Assembly (NCBI GenBank): GCA_023101725.1
Contig: JALJCO010007127.1
Coordinates: 62,001-126,000, forward strand
DNA: 64,000 bases
Reading direction: 5' to 3'
DNA from: Atherinomorus stipes
Taxonomy: Eukaryota > Chordata > Actinopteri > Atheriniformes > Atherinidae
Below, in pieces: positions 23,281 to 34,870 of this stretch. Under the pieces are notes generated by a model. That model was not told where the DNA came from and searched no databases. It saw only the letters and a program-made list of their open reading frames with translations. The position numbers were made by a program, and so were the translations under genes. Position 1 is the stretch's first letter, and every line of letters starts with the position of its first letter.

Positions 23281-25048
23281 TGTATAACTACACTTGGTGG
23301 TTTCCTCTGATTTACTGCAGATTAACCTGTTTATTTGAAGTGCAAAGGACAAGAAAAATCTATTTCCTCAACACATAGTTTTAACAAGACAGGTAAGAAT
23401 GTGCAATAAATGTGCAAAATGGTCCATCCTATGAAATATATGCTGCTGAAGAATTTGCTTGCTAAATGATGGGAGCCTTTTTGTGGCCAAGCATCAGTTT
23501 CTGAGCAATTATCCTACAGGTTTTTCAACCTGAAGTAAGTAATGTTACACTGATGACTCCCTGTGCATAATCGCAAACGCACAGTACCCAAATTTATGCT
23601 CACGCCTATTTCGTTTGTGACCTTTCACATGTGAAAATGCCATTTGTTTAAGTGCTCTGAGGGGGATTGTGAATAATCTGTGTGTCTGTATCTGCATGTG
23701 TGCAAGTCTGTGCGTAAACATGCTTGCCAAGAAAGTAGATTTTCAGTGGAGGTTTTAATGGCTTGAGTCGCTAAATCAAACCGACAGCTTTCAAATGACC
23801 GATTATCAGCCCCATAACTCTGGATACATCAACTAGTAAAGATCATTTTACACACCACAAATATATCAGTAGTTTAAATTCCATCATAAGGTGTAAATCA
23901 AACAGAGATGAGCTATCTGAAATGAGGTGGTTTTAAAAAAGTCAAACAGAGCGATACGCTCGAATTATAGAGTTTCATTAAAGAGTGAGATAATGAGTAA
24001 TGAATTCTGTATCATTGCTTAATAGAGTCTGTTAAATTAATTTCAAAGCTATGTTTAATCTCTAAATCCTTATAACCTGTGTCTGCACAGGCACGAAAGA
24101 TTAGGCCAGCCATGCATGCAAAGATCTTCACTGACATCGAGCTTTTCTCTCTCCTCATCCCTGCCCTCCTCCACTGCAAAGGCAGCAGATCTGACCAAAT
24201 GACTGGATGAGAGCTGACATACAGTACACATCTGAGGTAAAATAAACCCTGTGCAATGTCACATGATACTAACCTGTATCAACTTTCAATAATGGCATCA
24301 AATTACATTTCTAGAATTTGAAAATTTTCTCAATATTTCTTCTTATGACAATCTGACAAAATTTTAAAAAGACACTTTAGAAAAGATTCAACAGTAGAAA
24401 TAAAAATAAATACACCTCTGATCACTGACATATAAGTAAGAGAACTGGAGATTACTAAGCAAAACTGAGATAATCAATGAGTTCCAGCCTAACTGTGGCC
24501 AGTAAACAAAAGAACTTCCTCTGTCTAGGAGCATAGGCTGTTGAACTCTTTCCCCCATGAAAACCGAGGGAAACAGGATTTTATTTTTCTTTCAAATACT
24601 GTTAAAATTCATAAAAATGAAAAAAACGAAGACCTGAAGTGGGACAGTAATAAGGGACTTTAAGTACAAAAGTGTGTGGAAAACTATATTTAATGAAGAC
24701 AACATGCCTGCCTGTTACAGAAACATAGCAAAAGACTGGTCCAATGCACTCTGCCAAAAGACACAGAAGAAGAAGAAAACTGTGGAAACGATGACCTAGC
24801 CATGTATGATTCTTGAACTGAATCCATTAGAATACTTTAAGGTAACTCAACGACAGCAACCCTTCTTCTCTACTAAAAATGTTTTCTCGAAAGCATAATA
24901 GTCTCAAAATGATCCTTCAAGTTGAGGATGCTGGATTCAAAATGCATAAAAATGCAAAGTACTTGATAATTAAAAATCTGAATGTCAGTGAAGAAATGTG
25001 CACTGATATTTGCAACATTTGGGTCCTACTGGGTCATACAGTTATTAA
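23281..25048. other. non-coding, no gene recognised
   Basis: AT-rich sequence without gene-like frames or recognisable transposon ends. Confidence 0.4.
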
Positions 25049-27158
25049 AGGATAACTTTCCTTTTTTCAACCTGGACCTTATATCTAGGAGTATATGTGC
25101 ATTTGCTCACTGGTAAAGTTTCTGCATTACTTTGACTCTTGGGAAGATATTACATTGAGTTGCCCTTCGGTGTACAGCCAGTAAAACGGCGGAGACGGGG
25201 CAGCCACTATATAAGACATTATCTGCAGTAAAACTCCTTGATTTCATCAATGCTTTAAGTTGAATGAACGAACGAATGAGTACCATTGTCCTTTGAGTTC
25301 AGTAGGGGTGTCCCCGACTACGAATTTTCATAGTACAACCTGATTCGTTGGATCATGCCATTCGTCGACGAATAGTCGAATTATGTTTTGTTTTTTTTCC
25401 CCTTATTGATTCATAATCTCATTTACGTCTTTTCCTGCTCCAAAGAAAGAGCTATAACATCTCATTAAATAAATTTAAATTTTCATTTGGCATAAGATAA
25501 CAACCAGACGTCTCCATCAACTTTCATTCTTCTACATATATCACTGATTAGGCTGTAAAACATGTCCGCTCATTTACAGTCCTTACCTTATTTATTTGAA
25601 TATTTAACAAAAAGAAAATTACAAGGTATGTTGGTGTGAAACAACTCATTAATTTGATTTTTATCTTTCAGTTAACACTGCAGGCATAAACCAAATATTT
25701 TCTATTTGTTTTTGTTTTTTTGTTTGTTTGTTTTTTTGCTAAACGATTTAAAGTCGGGAAAGAGAAATAAAAGGGTGCAACAGTCTGTGTGCGTCGTGCA
25801 TGGTCCAAATGTCAAACATATAAAGAGGAATTCCAATTGAATAACCTTCACTGAAGAAATAAATTAATTATACAACAACAAAAAATAGGCTCATAACAAA
25901 ATACAAAGTTATATCCATGTAAAACGGAAAGTAAAAGAAAGTGCGCAGCAAAAAGGCGATGAACAGGAGAGGTGCTCCTTGCTTCGTTAACAATAAAGCC
26001 GGCAGGAGAATCTCCTCTGGATGGCGTGGAGTGGAGGTGAAGGGAACGTGCAGAACATCACAGCCATGATTATTCTACAACTTGCTGGAATGATGCAGCA
26101 TCTACCCCTGACATCTCAACCGTTCATTGGGGAGCCGCTTCACATGTGCGCTCAACAGCTGATGCAGCGAGACGGCAGTCCAGTTTAGGACAAAGATATA
26201 ATCTCTGCTCTACAGAGTCTGACATCAGCCGCAGGCTTTATGATTCAGGAAATTATGGTCCTTAAAAACGCGTTCTTTCCTGATACAATCTGAATAATGC
26301 TCCAGCAGCACCAGCCCATCCATCTGGAGCATTACGCACAAAGTAGAGGCAGTGTTCATATCTGTCAGACTGTTCCCACATTGACAGACTGATCTTGTCA
26401 ATCAGTGGAAGCTACAACAATGATGACAATGTGATAGTTGAGGGTCCTTTCATCATGTCTCAGGCTACTTCGTCATAGAGACGTCTCTTTGGCTGAATGC
26501 TCAGCATGCGCGACTCACCGGCAGACTGCAGTTTAAACCCACCTGCCCGGCCCATCTGGCCTTATGCCACACTTATAGTAACAGAATTATTAGGCTGCTA
26601 ATAGACCTATAACATGAATTATTTAAAGAAAAAATGAAGATTGTGTAAAAATCAAACGTTCAGCACCCCCCTACTGCCAGGATGGTATGATCTTTGCTTG
26701 GTAACCAAATGTTGAGACTATTCGACTTAGAGACTGACAGTCAACGCACAGTCCTGGAAACGAATCGTCGTATAGTCGACTATTTGGTGACACCCCTAGA
26801 GTTCAGAGTTTCGCAAATTGTGTTTTTGTTGTTGTCTGGGTAGCGAGCTGCTCTTCTCAGCTGTACTAGGGAAACGCGCATCGTGAACGCGCGGCCCCGA
26901 AAAGTGTGCAGAACACCCTGATAACTAACGGAAACTAACCCTGGACTCACGGGACAATAGTACTCGTTTGCTTGTTCATTCTACTTGAAGTATTGGCTGC
27001 AGATAATGCCTTCTATGGTGGCTGCCCCGTCCCCGCCATGGGCGACTCAACATAATATCTTTCGAAGGACTCAAAGTGATGCAGAATTTTACCAGTGAGT
27101 AAATGCATGTATATACTCCTGGAAATACGGTCCAGGTTGACAAAAAAAAAGAATCCTT
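25049..27158. mobile_element. long inverted-repeat (TTAA-type) element hosting a hAT element
   Basis: Left arm about 25049-25250 and right arm about 26970-27158 are inverted copies (shared GACGGGGCAGCCAC, GCATTATCTGCAG, TCAACCTGGACC). The left end AAGGATAACTTTCC follows TTAA (25045-25048); the right end is followed by TTGA, a likely mutated TTAA. Without the hAT insertion the element would be about 600 bp. Its interior has no recognised coding sequence. Confidence 0.65.
25303..26798. mobile_element. hAT element with perfect 8-bp target-site duplication
   Basis: Inverted ends TAGGGGTGTC at 25303 and 26798 are bordered by identical 8-bp repeats GAGTTCAG (25295-25302 and 26799-26806). The ends are followed by TCG-rich subterminal sequence (ATTCGTCGACGAATAGTCGA on the left, CGTATAGTCGACTA on the right). 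At about 1.5 kb with no transposase frame it is a non-autonomous copy. The perfect duplication suggests it is younger than its host. Confidence 0.85.
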
Positions 27159-27185
27159 TGAGATTGGTTTTGATCCCAAAACGTG

Positions 27186-27209
27186 TTTTTTTTTTTTTTT
27201 TTTTTTTTT
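27186..27209. repeat. T homopolymer (24)
   Basis: Uninterrupted T run just right of the inverted-repeat element. It may be a replication-slippage product or an old A tail. Confidence 0.9.
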
Positions 27210-27327
27210 ACTAAATTCAAAGTGCAGGTTTATTGTTTGTTACATCAGGGGAAATGGAAAGGACCATGTTCTTAGCGGATAATAATAAAAAATGCATGAC
27301 AACACCATCCTTTAGGTTTCTGTGTAG

Positions 27328-27725
27328 TAGGGGGAGCGATATGGACTGAAAATTGCATCATGATAATTTCTGTGTTTTATCACAGTAACTATAAATAATG
27401 TTAGAAAATATCAACCTGTTTTTATTATAAATATCACTACATTCTGTCTTGAGAGCCCTTAAATAATAATAGAAGGCACTCAACTACATTAAGTTCAAGT
27501 CGTACATCTGCATTACAAAACTGTAGTGACACCAAACAAACATGCCTGAAATATTAGAACAAATTTTACATTTATTCAAATAATGCAAACAGCAAAATTA
27601 ACAATATGTAAATAACTGTAAATCAGCCTGATAAATTAATCTTTTTTATCGTAAGATGACAAATAATTACCATGGGAAATTTATTTGACGACACATCGCA
27701 AACGATAAAATATTGGCCACCCCTA
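27328..27725. mobile_element. hAT-like MITE
   Basis: TAGGGGGAGCGATATGG at the left is matched by an inverted TAGGGGTGGCCAATATTT at the right, a familiar hAT-type terminus. The flanking octamers CTGTGTAG and CTGTTGCA agree only partly. About 400 bp, AT-rich, non-coding. Confidence 0.55.
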
Positions 27726-27733
27726 CTGTTGCA

Positions 27734-29890
27734 ACATGATAAAAAAAAACATTGTTGGTTCCAACTTCACATTTTCAAATGAGCGCTTTAATTTTATGAA
27801 AAGAAATACAATAATGATTATGTTTTTTTCTGTACATGTGAGAAGCTCCTAAAGTCTCGGCAGTGAATGACCAACATGTGGAACAACGTGACACGTACAG
27901 TGCAGTGACAGCCAACGCCAGGGTCCATCTCAGCACAACAGGAAGTCCTTCACCGATGCTGCACGTGGATGCAAGAGGGCAGACATGCATACACATGTGC
28001 AGGGCCACACAAACACAGAAGGCTTCAGTCAGCAGCAGAGATCTGCTGAACCAACAACATGATCTCAGCCTTGGCAAATATACAGCAGAGATAAGCAGCT
28101 ACTCAAATTAGACATCAAAGTGAAGAAGACTCTTTTGGGATAAATGCCTTAAAAAAAGGTGAGAATGTTAAAAAAAAATCATTGGTGGAATTATGGAGAT
28201 AAAGATGCTTGACTGGATAAGGGAAGGGTCAGATGAAGCAGTCATTTGACATCAAGACTTGTCCACAGCTGTGGTCTCAAGACAAAAGATACAGATTCAT
28301 TATAGCATGCTACGGCTAATATCCCACAGGAATAATGGTCTCCAAGGTTTATAGCTTCCCTTTATAGCAATAATCTAAATTAACAGTCCATTTTCTGAGC
28401 TAGAAATAGCACTGACTTGAAGCTAATTGTAATAAATTGCATAAGAAGAAGCTCCAGGCAGCTGTTGACAGCACAATCTGTGGGAGACTGGGAGTTAGGC
28501 TACATGTACAACAGGATAAGTTTATTCTCATGCTTCAACATGTGGAATTTATCTATTCAATCTTCTGCCAACTTCCCTGAGAATATAGGCTCTGTAAGCA
28601 TGCAGAAGTGAAATGCTTTGACATTTTGACTTCATATAAATCACTCACTTTCTGCAAGACTTTCAGTGTTACTGCTGCTCCACACAGCATTGAAGTGTAA
28701 GGATACAACAGTGGGTCTTTTGTTTTCCAGAGCAAATGTCTCCTTTCACTGGAACGTTAGCACACATGTTTTTGATTGGCCTTCGTTTTCAGAGTGAAGG
28801 TCGGAGGTCAGTTAGGGCCAACCCCTCGTCTGGATCCGGCTCTGACCCTTTGCCTTGTCACTGGTTAGTGTACACACGTTTTGGTGTTAGTGTCCAGTTG
28901 AAACTGAGCTACCCCCCCACACTTTCTATTTTCCCCAAGATGCTGATGAAAGGACTTCAGAGGTCCAATTCATCAAGCCTCCTTAATGAAATGATGAGCC
29001 CAATCTGAGATGCTGAGACACTCCAGGTGCCGAAAAGCCTAATTAAAGAAAGGCTGGGAGGAAGAGGAAGGCGAGGAAGACATGTATAGATGGGAAGAGA
29101 GAGGGAGGAGGGACAAAATCTTCCTTTCCCGAGATGGAAATGGTTCTTGAATCTCTGCTGCCCCACTACTCTGAGTGGAAGAGGGAGGGAGGCGAGGGCT
29201 TTGGCCAAAAACTCTGGAGCCTGATCCTCATTAAGAAGCAAAAGGAACATCAAAGACTAACCCCAAACCTTTATCAGTGAGGAGCACCCACAATCCCCCT
29301 GATATTAAAACCGGGCGCCATTCAGTGTCAAGTTCTTAGGCAAGCACAGAGTTGGGTGACTCAGGGGTTGAGGGACTAAGAGGTCCTGAAGGTCAGTGGA
29401 AAGTTTGAACGAACTTTTGCTCGCCTCAGTGACTTCCCACTGTTAAATAAGGTTTCTGATGACAGGAGGAAAAAAGAGAGACTAGTAACTATCAGCTGAG
29501 TTTGCTGTAAAAAGTCTCCCAGATGCTTTAAATTAGAAACGAAACAAATTGTTTGTTTCTTCATTACTTGCATTGTAACATTATTTCAAACCAATAAAAT
29601 GTTTCATGTTGGTTTGTGTAGTAACTGTTAGTCATATACTGTATGTAAGGGCCACTTGTACACCAACGAAGTTGCATCAAGGTCATTTCTTAAAGTGCCA
29701 TTTAATCCTTTCAGTTCTTTCCAAACAGTTAATTTGTTAAGTGTTTTATAAAGTCAGAATATCTGAGGTTGATGGCTCTTCTCTTGAATGGAAGGCATTG
29801 AGTGTGCACAGGCCCTGACATGCATACAGGAGTACAGTACATTCGCTCTTGTTCATGCATGTTCATTTTTATGAAAGACATAACACTTAA
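27734..29890. other. non-coding, no gene recognised
   Basis: No supported gene, RNA or repeat end. Several frames of 60-100 codons occur but overlap one another on both strands and show no protein similarity. Confidence 0.4.
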
Positions 29891-30532
29891 AGGTTGAATA
29901 TGGAACATTCTTAGTAAAGGCTATATTTAAAAAAAAAAAAAAAAAAACTCCACAGGTTGTGGGGGGGGGGGGGGGGGGGGGGGGTACAGAATGAAAGTAC
30001 AACATTTCCTAGAAAAATTATATTTAGCCTAAAAATAATTATAAAATAAATATTAACGGGTTCGATAATGGCATCATATTTACGTCTATAAGCCAATACA
30101 CACCGCCATTGTGCCAAATACGATCTCTGTATGACAACAACAGAGACCGCGAGTGAAGCAGCTGCTTCAGAGTCCTGGAGATATTGCTATCTGTTTCTGA
30201 GGAGGAGTGACCTGAGAAGAGCAAAACCTGGAGTAAATTTAGGTGAAGACTTCACTAAATGGACCCACATAAACGTTTTCCATGGCGTCAAAACACGGAA
30301 ATGGGGACTTTACTCCTGGATTGGAAAGCTAACTTGTTTGCTAACGTGGCTAACGTTACCTGTCAGTTATAAACTCCTCTCTGCATTACTTATCGGACAT
30401 GCTGCAGACTGTTGGTCACTTACGTATCGGCAGTGAGCCTGACACCCAAACTGCTGGAGTTGTTTTTCTGCCGTTGCAACTACAACCTAGACACGTGATG
30501 TCGCTGTTCTGTCCGTATTCCATATTCAACCT
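29891..30532. mobile_element. TTAA-flanked inverted-repeat element with homopolymer runs
   Basis: Left end AGGTTGAATATGGAA and its inverted copy at the right are both bordered by TTAA (29887-29890 and 30533-30536). The interior has an A run (about 29930-29947) followed by a 24-base G run (29961-29984). No transposase. Probably a non-autonomous piggyBac or Kolobok-type element. Confidence 0.75.
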
Positions 30533-30639
30533 TTAATTCTCTAGAAAGCAGGTTTAGCCAATTCAGATTATGGAAATTTTCTAGGGAAGAGAGCTTCGTC
30601 AAGCCTTCCTTTTTTTGTTGTTGTGTATGTTTGCGCACT

Positions 30640-30905
30640 TCATATTCTCTGTTGCTAGAAATATTTCATGGTGGCGCCTCGAAAGGGAAGAGCGTGATGC
30701 ATAAGAAGCCTAACAGCAAAAGAAAAGGTTACTGGTTTAAATCTCAGCTTGGGCTTCTCCATGTGGACTTTTCCATGTTCTGCCTGTGGATGAGTGAGTC
30801 CACTGGGAACCCTGTCTTCCTCCCACCATTCAAAAAAACATGGTTAAATGTTGATTGCAAACTGACCCGTGTGGGTGTGTGAGACTGCATGGCTGTTTGT
30901 CCCAT
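30640..30905 (+). mobile_element. L2/SINE-type retroposon
   Basis: Reads GTGGCGCCTCGAAAGGGAAG, GGGCTTCTCCATGTGGACTT, TCCATGTTCTGCCTGTGGAT, CCTCCCACCATTCAAA and GTGTGTGAGACTGCATGGCT in order. That series is the well-known fish retroposon core (start of the repeat, 'tgcatgttctccctgtg', 'cctcccacagtcca', tail). Degenerate; the same family lies inverted at 20935-21085. Confidence 0.6.
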
Positions 30906-33829
30906 TTTGTTTTTATGTTGGCTGTTGAACTGAACTCTGATCTTTCACTTTACAGTCCAGTTTGTGAAACTTTCATTTAAAGTAAAACACATCACCGTTT
31001 TTAATGTCATTTTAAAAGTTTGATCCCTCAATCATCAAACTTCCATGTTTTGGGCTGTGATGCAACGTAGCCCTTATGCGGTATAGTGAAAGACTGCACT
31101 GGCCTTCAGAATGCTGCTCAGAGAGGGGCATTGACTTCACTCATAGAAAATCTCACAGTTGAAATGGGCCCAAATAAGCTCTGCGCTAGGGACCACTGCG
31201 CCCATTTCTTTTTGATGTGAGAATTAGCTGCAGTAAACTGCTGCTTGTTAACACAGCCAAAGCATTGAAGTTGCAAGCTGTAAAGCCAAATCATCATCTT
31301 TCAGAGCAGATATATTGGTGCAGCTTCATTTCAAAACTTCACTTGATTTCACTAAAGAAATTTAGCCGACGTAATGCTCATACTGAGTTTAATAGAGATC
31401 AAACCACACCAGGTTTAAAACAGAAACCAGCAAACCAAGACTATCAGCACCACTTAGTCACATATTTAGGAGAAGATAAGTAGACATTCAGCCCTGGTGG
31501 TCCAAAACCGGCAGCTGTGCTGCCTCAGATCAAAACACAGAATGAGTAAAAGGCCAGTTACTATCACTGATTCATAGGGAACCCAAAACACACAAGTAAC
31601 TGTTTTATCTGGCAGAGCAGCCAAGAAAAAGCTTTTAAATCCCTTAAGTGTTGATTCAATAAACTATAGATGTATGCACAATGCTCAGATAAGCACAAAA
31701 TGGACACAAACACTCACACATTCCTGCTTCATTATCTAAAGTTAAAAAATGAACTATGCAATGTTAAAAAAACCAAACAAGTGCTTTATAAACAAAATCC
31801 CCCAAAGCTGCATTAACATTTAAATGACAATTTAAAATAAAAAGGCTACACTTTTTAATGGCACATATCTTGTACGATTTATTACCTGAACAACCAACAC
31901 AGATGAAACAGTTTTTGTAGTTGTTCTTGACAGTATTTCAAGAGTTCCTAAAAATGGAAAAGCACCCACAAGCAATTTTTTTCACACAATCTTAACTTCA
32001 AAACATCACCAAGTTGCTTCTATATTGATTGCGCTAGAGTGTTTTTGGCAATAAAATGCAAATCAATACAGAAAAATTATTCCAGGAGTTGTTTTGATAG
32101 ATCATACTATACAGCATTTGGCGGTAGGAGCACCAAATTATCATTTTGGCTGACAACACAAAGTGATTGATTGAGAGTGGCAGAGAGTAAAGGCTCTCAC
32201 TAACCTTGCCAAAAGGTCTGATGATTACCTCCCACACCCTTTAGACTCCCAGCCACCGCTATTAAATCTCTTACACAACTGCTGGCCTTTGCAGTGCCTC
32301 CTGACAGCCAAATCTGCACCAGCACAGACTTTGGCTTCAGAGAGGCTGCATATCATATTTACTTGATTTGTCTGCCAGAGCACTGTGATGAGCTGAAATT
32401 AAAAGTGTGTTAAGCTGTGAGGAGCTGAGGAATCAGCTGATGAAACAAACCCATCAAAGAAATCTGTCATAAGGAATAAACTTCTATTAATTTCTATTTC
32501 TGTCGGGTGACATTTCTGCAAAACAACTATAAGCCAAATCACTAGGAGTGCTTTATTCATTCATCAGAACAAGAAGCTTGACCATAACACAGAGAAAGGC
32601 TGGATTCAAACGTAGTAAGCGGTTCCATATAAAAGAAAAGAATCGTAATCAAAGAAATCCTTTGTCTACAGATTAGAGTTGGGATCAAAGGATCAGCAGC
32701 CATTTGCTGATGCCAGCACCACACTTATTGGCGTCCCGGTATTTCATAGACCTTCCAGGGAGTAAAATGGATTAGCCCAACTTGACCTGAAAATTCACAG
32801 GAGTAAAAGGAAACCAAAGAGTATACTGCAGGCACTAACATGCAGAATATATTCATTTCCTCATTCTCACATTGAAAATGTTGCTGATCGTTTTTTTTTT
32901 TTCATGAGAAGTTTGCTGATAAAGCAGTAGGTCGTTGCTCACTGTGCCATTCAGTATTCTCAAAAATAGAAGCTGAACAGGATAACTGCCGTATGACAGC
33001 AGCTGAGGGTGTTTTTCAACAGTTCTGGAGGAGGAGGTTGCTTCCTAAATGTACAATATGGCCACTACTGAACTTCTCAGCACTTTCTGGATGTATTCTT
33101 CCCTCCCACAACCCCTCTCTCTGTGGCCGCACCCAATCAGTGGCATCCCATCCCATCTAACTCACACACCCACTTGTATCCTTGCTCTAAACCTCCCATT
33201 TATCACGTTGACAGGAGAGGCCTGTGGTTATTGACTGGGAGAGGATTCCTTTTCCATCCACAAGCTCAGTTATCAAATTAAATACAGAAGCAAAATGTTT
33301 GGAATGTTAAATGAGAGGTGTCATTTGGTTTTTAAGCAAGGCAAGTTGAATTATATGTAATCAAGAGGAGTTTATCAAATGCAGGACATTACTGAGAAGT
33401 GGTGTTTAGGCATGTGTGTTCATGTTTTGGGTTTCCTCTGTAACTCAATAAACTGTACTGAAGTGAATGTCTTAATTTGCATGGGCCATGTGTTTCAGCA
33501 GCACAGTTCCCACGCTCTATTATTGTATAGTTGAACAGACAAAACTCACACATTTACACTTGAGTTTTCTACAGTTATTTCAACCTAAAGCTCAAAGTCT
33601 GCTGAAACAGAGAATGAGTAAAGTGTTTTACAATAATGGACTCAGTATTGAAATAAACTTTTTTGCATTGGTTTCACACAAAATGAACTCACTTATAGCT
33701 TCCTTAAAAGGTCATGAATCCAGTCAATATACACCACCAAAATTCTATACATCCACGAGTTTCACAGACAGAATAGTATACTTTGTTCAGTCATCAACTA
33801 TACCTGAGATGTCCAGTTCAAATTCTTGA
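30906..33829. other. non-coding, no gene recognised
   Basis: AT-rich sequence without recognisable genes or complete mobile elements. Confidence 0.4.
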
Positions 33830-34030
33830 GTTCCAGTTTCAATCCTCGAGGGCCACTGCCCTGCAGGATTTAGGTGTTTTCTTGCTCAAATACTCATGAA
33901 ATAATACAAATCTTCCTAAAAGCTTGTTGTCGAATACTGCAAAAGCATGTTAATGACCCATTAATTGGAGTCTGGTGTGTTGAAGCAGGTAAACATCAGA
34001 AACCTGGCCCTCAAGGACCAGAGTTGCAGT
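33830..34030. mobile_element. short fish repeat with inverted ends (hAT-MITE-like)
   Basis: CCTCGAGGGCCACTGCCCTG at the left and CCTGGCCCTCAAGGACCAGA at the right are inverted relatives. Together with GTGTGTTGAAGCAGG inside they match a very common short repeat of teleost genomes. About 200 bp, non-coding. Confidence 0.6.
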
Positions 34031-34106
34031 GGTAACAGCTGAAAAAGCAATCAACAACCATTCATGTTAACAGGTAACAGGTCAGTAACACAACTGGGTG
34101 TAAAAA

Positions 34107-34870
34107 GAGCACCATAAAGAGATTCTCTCAGAAGTCATGATGGTCAGAGGTTCAGCAATCTGCCTGTAAAAGCAGTTCTGCAATTTAAGTATATTTCTCA
34201 ATGTTATATTGCAAATACTGGGAATATCCCATAATCAATAGTGTATTGTATAATATCATCAAATGAGCCAGAGAATCATGTATACATTATGGCGCTGCTA
34301 TAAACAGTCAGGAAATCACTGAATCGGTTCAACAACACTTCCAGAAGTTACTCTCTGTGAACACAGCCTACTGTGCCATCCATTAATGTAGGTAAAATCT
34401 ATGTCAGGAAAAGAGGTTGTCCCCCTTGGAAACATGATCCAATATGCTGCTGTTTTCTCTTGGTCGAAGTTCATCTTTTAAAAAAACAAAAAAACAAAAA
34501 CTAGGTATAGTAGAAAACTGTTCTGTGGTCAGAAAAATCAAGATCTGAAATTCTCAATTCAAAATTCATCTCTGATGGTGTGGGAGTGCATTGATGCATA
34601 GAACTGGTATCTTGCACACCCGGAAAGGCATCATCAGTGCTGAAAGGTATAGGATTTTGAGCACCATCTAGTTGTACTTTTTCAAGTAGGTTTTTCTGCA
34701 AGAAAATTTTAAAACACATACACATACTTCCAAAGGCCCATCAACTGGCCTCTGCAGTCGCCAGATGTTTACGGACCGTTCTAAAAAAAAAGGGGGGATG
34801 CTACAGTGGTAAATATGGACCAACAGTATCTCAACTTGTTTAACATGTGTTGCTGCCACAAATTCAACAT
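34107..34870 (+). mobile_element. Tc1/mariner relic 2
   Basis: Retains AGAGGTTCAGCAATCTGCCT, ACACTTCCAGAAGTTACTCT, GTGAACACAGCCTACTGTGC, GAAAACTGTTCTGTGGTCAG, TCTCTGATGGTGTGGGAGTG and AGGCATCATCAGTGCTGAAA in transposase order, then jumps to the 3' end (GGGGATGCTACAGTGGTAAA). It belongs to the same family as 21180-22640. An internal deletion and many stops make it a dead copy. Confidence 0.7.

Noticed and set aside
33488..33829. 113-codon plus-strand frame
   Set aside because: No recognisable motif, no splice sites, ordinary AT-rich composition.
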